Assembly: GCA_902797515.1 (NCBI GenBank)
Contig: CADBSX010000048.1
Coordinates: 1 to 5,254 of the forward strand
Direction: 5' to 3'
Length of the DNA: 5,254 nucleotides
From: an uncultured Eubacteriales bacterium
GTDB lineage: Bacteria > Bacillota > Clostridia > Christensenellales > Borkfalkiaceae
This document shows positions 1-5,254 of the stretch, piece by piece (position 1 is the stretch's first letter; each line of letters opens with the position of its first letter). Below the pieces are notes generated by a model, which was given only the letters and a program-made list of their open reading frames with translations, was not told the DNA's origin and searched no databases. Made by a program: the position numbers and the translations under genes.

Positions 1-76
1 CCGCCGCTTCTTCGCTCGACTTATGATTTTCCGCGAAAAAACTTTCGCTGTTCCCGCTCGGTCCGAATTTAATCAT
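1..76 (-). CDS. N-terminal fragment of an endonuclease IV-like TIM-barrel protein (3' end outside window)
   Basis: An ATG at 74-76 overlaps the ribF stop as ATGA and opens a frame that runs uninterrupted to the left edge (25 full codons). It starts MIKFGPSGNSESFFAENHKS and ends in SSEEAA. The opening K-F-G-P-S-G-N-S is one I recognise from clostridial proteins of the endonuclease IV / xylose-isomerase-like TIM-barrel group (AP endonuclease family 2), which use a metal cluster to cut DNA at abasic sites or act on sugars. The metal ligands lie outside the window, so activity cannot be judged. The overlap and the good ribosome binding site just upstream support a real, co-transcribed gene. The family call comes from memory of the N-terminal motif only. 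Confidence 0.68.
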   Translation of the reverse strand, partial: MIKFGPSGNSESFFAENHKSSEEAA

Positions 77-966
77 TTTATTCTCTCCAAATCTTCGCGT
101 AATTGCGTTTTCAGTTCGTTTTCGTCTTTAAAAGTTTTATCATCTCTTATAAACTCGTCGAAAAAAACCGATAAACGCTTGCCGTACAGATCGCCGTCAT
201 ACTCGGAAATATAAGTTTCGACTACGATACCGTCAAGTCCGTAAGTAGGTCTTCCGCCGTAATTCGTAATGCAGCGATACTCCTTTCCGCCTATAAAAAT
301 CCGACTTTTGTAAACGCCGTATCTTATCCGCGCTTTTCCATCGTCAGGTATGATATTGACGGTCGGAAAACCGAGAGTTCTCCCTATTTTTCTGCCCTCG
401 ATGACGTTACCGGATATAAAATAAGGCTCGCCGAGAAGTCTTGTCGCGGCCGGCATATCGCCCGCTTTAAGGAGTTCTTTAATCTTCGTGGTGGAAACTC
501 TTTCGCCCGCCTCTTCGACCTTATCCGAAACGAAACAGAAAACCTTTTTCGCCTCGCATAATTTCTTTAAAATTTCCGCGTTTCCGCTTGCGTTTTTGCC
601 AAAAGTATAATCATAACCGCAGACGACGGAAACAATGTTTTCAGACAATACTTTATCGACAAAATCCCGCGGTGAAAGCGATTTGAAATTTTCGTCGAAA
701 AAGGCGTATTGAATATAGTCAACGCCAAGCCTTTCCGCCTTTTCGGCCCTCTCTTTTAAAGAAAAGACCGAGCCGTCGCCTTTGCCGAGCGCAGACGGAA
801 CGTCGTTTTCAAAAGTGAAAACACAGACTTTCGCGTGTTTTTCCCCCGCTATCTCTTTCGCTTTTTTTATCAAAAAAGCGTGACCTATATGCAACGCGTC
901 CGAAAATCCGAGTACGACGACCGTCTTTTCGGTTGTTTTTTTACCGAAAGGTATAAGTTTAATCAT
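73..966 (-). CDS. ribF: Bifunctional riboflavin kinase / FMN adenylyltransferase
   Basis: RibF phosphorylates riboflavin to FMN and adenylates FMN to FAD. The 297 residues are close to the usual length of about 310. The N-terminal adenylyltransferase domain has LGFSDALHIGH (19-29), GYDYTFGKNASGN (117-129) and STTKIKELLKAGD (158-170). The C-terminal kinase domain has GRKIGRTLGFPTVN (191-204), YGVY (216-219), NYGGRPTYG (235-243), VVETYI with the expected catalytic Glu250, and YDGDLYGKRL (256-265). The first motif departs from the usual G-F-D-G-V-H-x-G-H form: FDG is replaced by SDA, although HxGH is kept. The kinase motif has PTVN instead of PTAN. The ATG at 964-966 overlaps the truB stop by 8 bp. 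Only GAGAG directly touching the ATG resembles a Shine-Dalgarno, so translation probably depends on coupling. There is no other start codon nearby in frame. Confidence 0.95.
   Translation of the reverse strand: MIKLIPFGKKTTEKTVVVLGFSDALHIGHAFLIKKAKEIAGEKHAKVCVFTFENDVPSALGKGDGSVFSLKERAEKAERLGVDYIQYAFFDENFKSLSPRDFVDKVLSENIVSVVCGYDYTFGKNASGNAEILKKLCEAKKVFCFVSDKVEEAGERVSTTKIKELLKAGDMPAATRLLGEPYFISGNVIEGRKIGRTLGFPTVNIIPDDGKARIRYGVYKSRIFIGGKEYRCITNYGGRPTYGLDGIVVETYISEYDGDLYGKRLSVFFDEFIRDDKTFKDENELKTQLREDLERIK
83..88 (-). promoter_or_regulatory. Ribosome binding site of the endonuclease IV-like gene
   Basis: GGAGAG (88-83 on the minus strand) lies within the last codons of ribF, 6 nt before the ATG at 76-74. 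It is among the clearest Shine-Dalgarno matches in the window and fixes the start of the left-edge gene at the ATGA overlap. Confidence 0.7.
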
Positions 967-1822
967 CTCTCAAATACGCTTTTACTTTTATTTTCCCGCC
1001 CGTCGCTATGCCTACGCCGTAAAAACTGTCGGGCGTAAATATCCTGTATATACCGTCATTTACGTCGAATACGTCGTACAAGCCGTTAAAGAGCCTCTCG
1101 CTCTCTTTTTCGGTGAGTTTTATAACGGGATAATCAACGACGTTTTCGGGCTTTATAAGCAGCGAGTTTTTGTCCGACGCGTTTACGAAAGTTTCCGCCG
1201 TAACGCTGTCTTTAACGTCGAAGATCCCGCTTTTTGTCCTTACAAGCGAAGTCATCGTCGCTAGCGAGCCGCATGCCTTTCCCAAATCTCTCGCGATAGA
1301 CCTTATATAAGTTCCGCCCTTGCATTTTATCTCGAATTCGTATTCGTTTTTTTCCGTTTTCTTCAAAATTTTTACGTATTCTATAAAAACTTTTTTCGCG
1401 GGCAAATCGACTGCCTGACCTTTTCTCGCGAGTTCGTAACTTCTCTTTCCGTTCACGCATTTCGCGGAAAAAGCGGGCGGGATCTGCGATATTTCCCCGC
1501 AAAAGGACGGCAAAACTTCAAGTATCTCTTCTTCCGTCGGAATAACTTCCGTCCTCTCTTCGGCTTTTCCTTCGAGGTCGAGCGTATCGGTCGAATAGCC
1601 GAAAGCGAACCTCGCGACGTAAATCTTTTCTTTGTCGAGTAAAAAATCGAAAAGACGCGTGGACTTTCCGAACGCGACGGGAAGAACGCCGCTCGCAAGC
1701 GGATCGAGCGTTCCCATATGCCCGACGCCAACGCCTCTCACCGATTTTTTCACGGCGTTCAATATATGCGCGGAACTTACGCCCGCCGGTTTATATAAAT
1801 TAAGAAATCCGTTCACTTTCAC
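959..1822 (-). CDS. truB: tRNA pseudouridine(55) synthase
   Basis: TruB isomerises U55 in the T-loop of most tRNAs to pseudouridine and also acts as a tRNA-folding chaperone. I choose the GTG at 1820-1822, which gives 287 residues starting MKVNGFLNLYKPAG, matching the family start (MNGIL.VYKP). The frame opens further to an ATG at 1886-1888, but those 22 extra residues do not resemble the family and lie inside the DHH gene. The GTG overlaps the upstream TGA as GTGA; no clear Shine-Dalgarno is seen, so coupling is likely. With this start, HMGTLDPLASG (35-45) holds the catalytic Asp40. KIY at 66-68 carries the conserved Tyr, followed by QIPPAFSAKCVNGKRSYELA (113-132), KGGTYIRSIARDLG (168-181) and SLVRTKSGIF (192-201). 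A short C-terminal domain of about 70 residues follows. A GTG two codons later (1814-1816) is an alternative start. Confidence 0.95.
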   Translation of the reverse strand: MKVNGFLNLYKPAGVSSAHILNAVKKSVRGVGVGHMGTLDPLASGVLPVAFGKSTRLFDFLLDKEKIYVARFAFGYSTDTLDLEGKAEERTEVIPTEEEILEVLPSFCGEISQIPPAFSAKCVNGKRSYELARKGQAVDLPAKKVFIEYVKILKKTEKNEYEFEIKCKGGTYIRSIARDLGKACGSLATMTSLVRTKSGIFDVKDSVTAETFVNASDKNSLLIKPENVVDYPVIKLTEKESERLFNGLYDVFDVNDGIYRIFTPDSFYGVGIATGGKIKVKAYLRDD

Positions 1823-2772
1823 AGACTTAAAGATATCGCTCTTATTATCTTGTCTTTTACGTCCTCGTAAAAACCGCAGATCACACATCCGCTCGCGAGG
1901 TCGTGCCCTCCCCCGCCGAAAGACGCCGCTATCTCGTTCACGTTCACTCGTCCCTTACTTCTCAAACTGATTTTATAAGAATTTTCCCTGTTTTCGAGAA
2001 GAGAAACGGCAACTTCCACGCCGTCCACCGAAAGCGGAAAATCTATAAAACCTTCCGTCATATCGGAAGTCGCCGAACATTCTTCGAGGTCTTTCTTCAA
2101 AATCGAAATAAGCGCGACGCGGTCGTTTTCGTAAAATTTCATACGAGACATAACTCGCGAGTGCAAAGTCGCTCTGCTCTTCGGTTGACTTTTAAACATA
2201 CGGTAGGATATATCGTGCAAAGCCGCGCCGGAAGCAAGCAGTCTCCCCGCGACCGACAAAGTGTTTTCCGTCGTATTCCCGTGCATAAAATTCCCCGTGT
2301 CGGTAACAATTCCGAGAATAAGACAATCCGAAATATACTTGTCCGTCATAACTCCCGCATATTTCAGTATTCCGTAAAGTATCTCGCAACACGCGCCCGT
2401 ATTTTCGACGTAATTGTATTTCGCGTATTTCGTGTTCGAAACGTGGTGATCGACGTTAAAGGTTTCCGTGTTTTTCACGAACAAAGAATACGCGTCGTTT
2501 ATCATCATTTCCGCGGAACAATCGACAGCGACGTGCGCGGCGTATTTTTCTTCGATTTCGTTCGGTTTGAATATTCTTACGCCGGAAAGCAAAAATCCGA
2601 ATTTAAGAGGAATATCGGAAACGCAGACTATATCCGCTTTTTTCCCTTTTTGCGCGAAAGCGGCTTTTAAAGCGAGCCCGCAGCCCAAAGTGTCGCCGTC
2701 AGGCCTGTTATGGCAGAAAATAAGCGCGCTGTCGTAAGAAAACAACTTGTCCGAAAATTCTTTTAAGTTCAT
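1819..2772 (-). CDS. nrnA: DHH/DHHA1 phosphoesterase, NrnA-like (nanoRNase / pAp phosphatase)
   Basis: Members between rbfA and truB in Firmicutes are NrnA-type enzymes: Mn-dependent cytosolic phosphoesterases that degrade 2-5 nt RNAs and dephosphorylate 3'-phosphoadenosine 5'-phosphate. The 317 residues match the family length. Visible motifs: HNRPDGDTLG at 21-30 (metal ligands expected at H21, D25, D27), AVDCSA at 82-87 (D84), DHHVSNT at 108-114, TDTGNF at 157-162 (D158), then after a linker the DHHA1 domain with RSKG at 271-274 and GGGGHDLASGC at 286-296. All expected ligands are present. Motif I has Cys31 where Ser is common. The ATG at 2770-2772 overlaps the rbfA stop as ATGA and has GGAG (2783-2780) 7 nt upstream. 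Its own TGA overlaps the likely truB start. Substrate preference between nanoRNA, pAp and cyclic-dinucleotide products cannot be read from sequence alone. Confidence 0.93.
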   Translation of the reverse strand: MNLKEFSDKLFSYDSALIFCHNRPDGDTLGCGLALKAAFAQKGKKADIVCVSDIPLKFGFLLSGVRIFKPNEIEEKYAAHVAVDCSAEMMINDAYSLFVKNTETFNVDHHVSNTKYAKYNYVENTGACCEILYGILKYAGVMTDKYISDCLILGIVTDTGNFMHGNTTENTLSVAGRLLASGAALHDISYRMFKSQPKSRATLHSRVMSRMKFYENDRVALISILKKDLEECSATSDMTEGFIDFPLSVDGVEVAVSLLENRENSYKISLRSKGRVNVNEIAASFGGGGHDLASGCVICGFYEDVKDKIIRAISLSL

Positions 2773-3137
2773 TTTTCTTCTCCGTCGTCCGAATACGTTA
2801 TGGTATTCAGTATGTTTTCTATTTTCTGACCGTACTCTTCGGAATTATCGAGAATAAAATTCAGTTCGGGAACGGTTCTTATATGCATCGTCTTACTCAT
2901 TTCCGAGCGGACGAATTTCGCGGAGTCGCATATCGCGGCGAAAGTACGCGCTTTCTTTTCGGCGTTAGTCGAAAATACGGAAACGTAAACTTTCGCGTAT
3001 TTAAGGTCGTTCGTCGCGACGACTTCCGTTATCCCGAACATTTCCGTAAGATACGGGGATTTTACTTTATATTTGAGTATTTCGTAAATTTCTTTGCGAA
3101 ATTCGCTGTTAAGTCTTTTTTCTCTTTTTTCTTTCAT
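2769..3137 (-). CDS. rbfA: 30S ribosome-binding factor A
   Basis: RbfA is a small KH-fold protein that binds the pre-30S subunit near helix 1 of 16S rRNA and helps late maturation, including in the cold. The 122-residue product has the usual family length. It shows the family pattern from end to end: basic start KREKRLNSEFRKEIYEIL (residues 4-21), SPYLTEMFGITEV (27-39), NDLKYAKVYVSV (43-54) for the strand-helix-strand core, KFVRSEMSKTMHIRTVPELNF (74-94), and the D-N-S plus IENIL segment (97-110). The ATG at 3135-3137 is preceded by AAAGG (3151-3147), 9 nt upstream. That AAAGG directly follows the U-run of the upstream hairpin. The stop overlaps the next gene as ATGA. Identification rests on pattern and gene position, which agree. 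Confidence 0.95.
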   Translation of the reverse strand: MKEKREKRLNSEFRKEIYEILKYKVKSPYLTEMFGITEVVATNDLKYAKVYVSVFSTNAEKKARTFAAICDSAKFVRSEMSKTMHIRTVPELNFILDNSEEYGQKIENILNTITYSDDGEEK

Positions 3138-3153
3138 TTTTATTTACCTTTTT
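3138..3153 (-). promoter_or_regulatory. rbfA translation initiation region abutting the terminator U-run
   Basis: On the minus strand the hairpin's U-run is followed immediately by AAAAAGG and then an A/T-rich spacer before ATG. The AAGG at 3150-3147, 9 nt from the ATG, is the only ribosome binding site candidate for rbfA. The site is left unpaired when the hairpin forms, so the hairpin should not hide it in read-through RNA. A processed 5' end next to the hairpin would also keep it. No -10/-35 promoter pair is seen in this short gap. Confidence 0.5.
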
Positions 3154-3187
3154 AAAAACGCCGACGCAAAAACTTTACGTCGGCGTT
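3154..3187 (-). terminator. Intrinsic-terminator-like hairpin between infB and rbfA
   Basis: Arms AACGCCGACG (3187-3178, read on the minus strand) and CGTCGGCGTT (3166-3157) are perfect 10-bp complements. In RNA the stem extends inward by a U-G wobble and three A-U pairs to a 3-nt loop (3173-3171), giving 14 pairs with a GC-rich core. Five U follow on the minus-strand RNA (3158-3154, the first two pairing with the outer A's). It starts 8 nt after the infB stop and ends 16 nt before the rbfA ATG. On the plus strand no T-run follows the hairpin, so it acts in the direction of the operon. There is no room for a promoter between it and rbfA, so complete termination would require one inside infB. 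Partial termination or transcript processing is more likely. The structure is seen directly; its activity is inferred. Confidence 0.72.
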
Positions 3188-3195
3188 GTCGTCGG

Positions 3196-5254
3196 TCAAA
3201 CCGCTGGTTTCGTTTCTATGATATAACACTCGATAAAATCGCCGATCTTTATATCGTTGAAATTCTCTATCGAAATACCGCACTCGAAGCCCTGAGAAAC
3301 TTCTTTTACGTCGTCTTTGAATCTCTTCAACTGATTGACGTTTCCTTCGCAGATCATAACGTCCTCTCTGTATATGCGGAGTTTTCCGTTTCGGACGATC
3401 TTCCCTTCCGTAACGTAAGAGCCCGCGACCATACCGACGCCCGTGATCTTGAACGTCTGACGGACTTCCGCTTTTCCCATATATATTTCCTGCGTTTTAG
3501 GAGCGATAAGTCCTTTCATTGCGTTTTCCACGTCGTCGATCGCCTCGTATATTATTCTGTACAGTTTTACATCGACTTTACTCTTTTCCGCCAGAATTTT
3601 CGCGTTTGCATCGGGACGGACGTTGAAACCTATAATAACCGCGTTTGAAGAATCCGCGAGCATTACGTCGGTTTCGTTTATCGCGCCGACGGCGGAGTGA
3701 ACGACGTTGACTTTAACTTCGTCGTTTGAAAGTTCCGTCAAAGACTGTCTTACCGCCTCAACCGAACCCTGAACGTCCGCTTTGATAAGAATATTGAAAA
3801 CTTTAAGATTTCCGTCGGAGATCTTCGAGAAGAGATCGTCGAGAGTAACTTTCTGCGACTGTTTTATCATTTCTTCTCTCTCTTTATTCTTACGCTCTTC
3901 CGCAACGAGTTTGGAAAGTTTATCCTGTTCGACCGCGTAAATATTATCGCCCGCGTTCGGCACTTCTTCGAGACCGAGTATCGAAACGGCGGCGGAAGGT
4001 CCCGCCTCTTTGACGTTTCTGCCCTTGTCGTCTATCATTGCCCTGACGCGGCCCGTAATGGTTCCCGCGACGAGATTGTCGCCTATGCGCAGAGTTCCGT
4101 TCTCTATAAGGACGGTCGCCATAGGTCCTTTCCCCTTGTCGAGTTTCGCCTCTATGATCGTACCTTTCGCCGGTCTGTCGGGATTTGCTTTCAATTCCTT
4201 GACGTCCGCGGTTAAAAGTATGGTTTCCAAAAGGCTGTCTATTCCCTCGCCCGTCTTTGCGGAAACGGGAACGAGAGCGACGTCGCCGCCCCACTCTTCG
4301 ACGAGAACGGACTGATCGGCGAGTTGTTGTTTTACTCTCTCGATATTCGCCTGCGGTTTATCTATCTTGTTCGCGGCGACTATTATCGAAACGCCGGCCG
4401 CTTGCGCGTGGTGTATAGCCTCTATCGTCTGCGGCATTATTCCGTCGTCCGCGGCTATAACTATGACCGCAATATCGGTTATCTGCGCGCCTCTTTGCCG
4501 CATCGCCGTAAACGCCGCGTGCCCCGGAGTGTCGAGGAACGTTATTTTTTCGCCGTTTATCGAAACGGTGTACGCGCCGATATGCTGCGTTATACCGCCC
4601 GCTTCGCTCGCCGTGACGTTCGCGCTTCTTATCTTGTCGAGAAGAGACGTCTTGCCGTGATCGACGTGTCCCATAACGGTGACGACGGGCGCTCTTTTAA
4701 TAAGTTTCGTTTCGTCGTCTTTAAAGTCGAACGTCTCGCTCAACACCTCTTCCGCCGTTTTGTCCATTTTGAGTTCGAGTTCTATTCCGAGATCGGCGGC
4801 AATAACTCCCGCGGTATCGTAATCGACCGAATCGTTAATGGTCTTCATTATTCCTTCTTTAAAGAGTTTCTTCGTAATTTCGATAGCGGAAATTCCGAGT
4901 TTTTCGGAAAGCTCTTTCAAGGGAATAATCTCTTTATTTATTACCGCTTTTTCAATTTTGACGGATTGAGCGGTATCACCCTGTTTTTTGTCCTTTTTGG
5001 TACGGAGTTTTCTGTATCCCGTCTTGTTCTCGTCGAAATCCTCGATGCTGACTTGCGTTTTTATCAAAGATTTCTTGTTTATCGCCTTTCTGTCGTCGTA
5101 ATTTTTATCGGAATTTCTCTTCTTCCCGCCCGTTTTCCCCGTGTCTTTCGGGGGAATATAAGTGACCTCGACGGGCTTTGCGGAAGTCTGTCCGTTTCTC
5201 TGCGTTCTCGGTCCGAAAGCGGGCTTGCCGTCTGCGGGCTTTCTCGCCCTGTCC
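3196..5254 (-). CDS. infB: Translation initiation factor IF-2, C-terminal 685 residues (5' end outside window)
   Basis: IF-2 is the GTPase that brings initiator fMet-tRNA to the 30S subunit and promotes 50S joining. The frame stays open to the right edge (first full codon 5251-5253), so the TTG at 5065-5067 is internal and not the start. Counting from the first visible codon, residues 1 to about 100 are a Lys/Arg/Gly/Pro-rich linker typical of the IF-2 N-terminal region. An IF2_N-type segment ([13 protein letters not shown]) covers about 103-160. The G domain follows: GHVDHGKT at 195-202 (G1), GGIT near 219 (G2), DTPGH at 241-245 (G3), NKID at 295-298 (G4) and SAK at 331-333 (G5). Domain II, the IF-2 core ([12 protein letters not shown] near 490) and the C-terminal fMet-tRNA-binding domain complete it, ending KPAV then TGA. 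All GTPase motifs are intact. G3 continues with AAF where E. coli has EAF, as in bacilli. A terminator-like hairpin follows the stop at once. Confidence 0.98.
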   Translation of the reverse strand, partial: DRARKPADGKPAFGPRTQRNGQTSAKPVEVTYIPPKDTGKTGGKKRNSDKNYDDRKAINKKSLIKTQVSIEDFDENKTGYRKLRTKKDKKQGDTAQSVKIEKAVINKEIIPLKELSEKLGISAIEITKKLFKEGIMKTINDSVDYDTAGVIAADLGIELELKMDKTAEEVLSETFDFKDDETKLIKRAPVVTVMGHVDHGKTSLLDKIRSANVTASEAGGITQHIGAYTVSINGEKITFLDTPGHAAFTAMRQRGAQITDIAVIVIAADDGIMPQTIEAIHHAQAAGVSIIVAANKIDKPQANIERVKQQLADQSVLVEEWGGDVALVPVSAKTGEGIDSLLETILLTADVKELKANPDRPAKGTIIEAKLDKGKGPMATVLIENGTLRIGDNLVAGTITGRVRAMIDDKGRNVKEAGPSAAVSILGLEEVPNAGDNIYAVEQDKLSKLVAEERKNKEREEMIKQSQKVTLDDLFSKISDGNLKVFNILIKADVQGSVEAVRQSLTELSNDEVKVNVVHSAVGAINETDVMLADSSNAVIIGFNVRPDANAKILAEKSKVDVKLYRIIYEAIDDVENAMKGLIAPKTQEIYMGKAEVRQTFKITGVGMVAGSYVTEGKIVRNGKLRIYREDVMICEGNVNQLKRFKDDVKEVSQGFECGISIENFNDIKIGDFIECYIIETKPAV

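Noticed and set aside
1903..2670. 255-codon open frame on the plus strand
   Set aside because: It lies wholly antisense to the DHH gene, whose motifs are all intact. Its product is rich in Arg, Phe and Val with no recognisable domain, as expected from the complement of this codon usage.
3094..3648. 184-codon open frame on the plus strand across rbfA and the end of infB
   Set aside because: It is antisense to two well-supported genes and runs through the terminator hairpin. Its composition is of the shadow type and it has no family pattern.
3944..4294. Arg/Gly-rich 116-codon frame on the minus strand
   Set aside because: It is an out-of-frame reading of the infB G domain and domain II region. 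The low-complexity Arg-rich product is a by-product of GAC/GGC-type codons.
3196..5067. Short IF-2 beginning at the TTG at 5067
   Set aside because: The same frame continues upstream without a stop to the window edge, with a basic linker typical of IF-2. No Shine-Dalgarno stands before the TTG, so it is an internal Leu codon.
1..5254. An undescribed system (defence, mobile or RNA element) in the window
   Set aside because: Every base except the 58-bp gap after infB is explained by conserved housekeeping genes in a known order. I saw no direct repeats, terminal inverted repeats, tRNA or CRISPR-like arrays.

Overview
The window is a stretch of one bacterial translation/RNA-maturation operon, read entirely on the minus strand. 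From upstream (high coordinates) to downstream it holds: the 3' part of infB (translation initiation factor IF-2, cut by the right edge), rbfA (30S maturation factor), a DHH/DHHA1 phosphoesterase of the NrnA type, truB (tRNA pseudouridine-55 synthase), ribF (bifunctional riboflavin kinase/FAD synthetase) and the first 25 codons of a further gene that looks like an endonuclease IV-type TIM-barrel protein, cut by the left edge.

The order infB-rbfA-DHH-truB-ribF is the one known from the nusA-infB operon of Firmicutes. The protein sequences also fit that group: IF-2 has DTPGHAAF at G3 as in bacilli, and nrnA lies between rbfA and truB. Base composition is intermediate, and codon use looks uniform along the window. 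I infer an uncultured clostridial-type Firmicute, but cannot name a genus.

Layout: 3196-5254 infB; 3154-3187 an intrinsic-terminator-like hairpin in the only real intergenic gap (3138-3195); 2769-3137 rbfA; 1819-2772 nrnA-like; 959-1822 truB; 73-966 ribF; 1-76 endonuclease IV-like start. After rbfA every junction overlaps: ATGA at rbfA/nrnA, GTGA at nrnA/truB, 8 bp at truB/ribF, and ATGA at ribF/endonuclease. This implies one transcript and translational coupling. No stretch longer than 60 bases lacks a gene, and I see no RNA gene, mobile element, CRISPR array or sign of transfer.

The genes share a theme: IF-2 and RbfA act on the 30S subunit and initiation, TruB modifies the tRNA T-loop, the DHH protein clears nanoRNA and/or pAp, and RibF makes FMN and FAD. 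This is a conserved housekeeping region and I do not find a new system. The points most worth a second look are the terminator-like hairpin inside the operon, the altered nucleotide-binding motif of RibF, and the unlisted gene start at the left edge.
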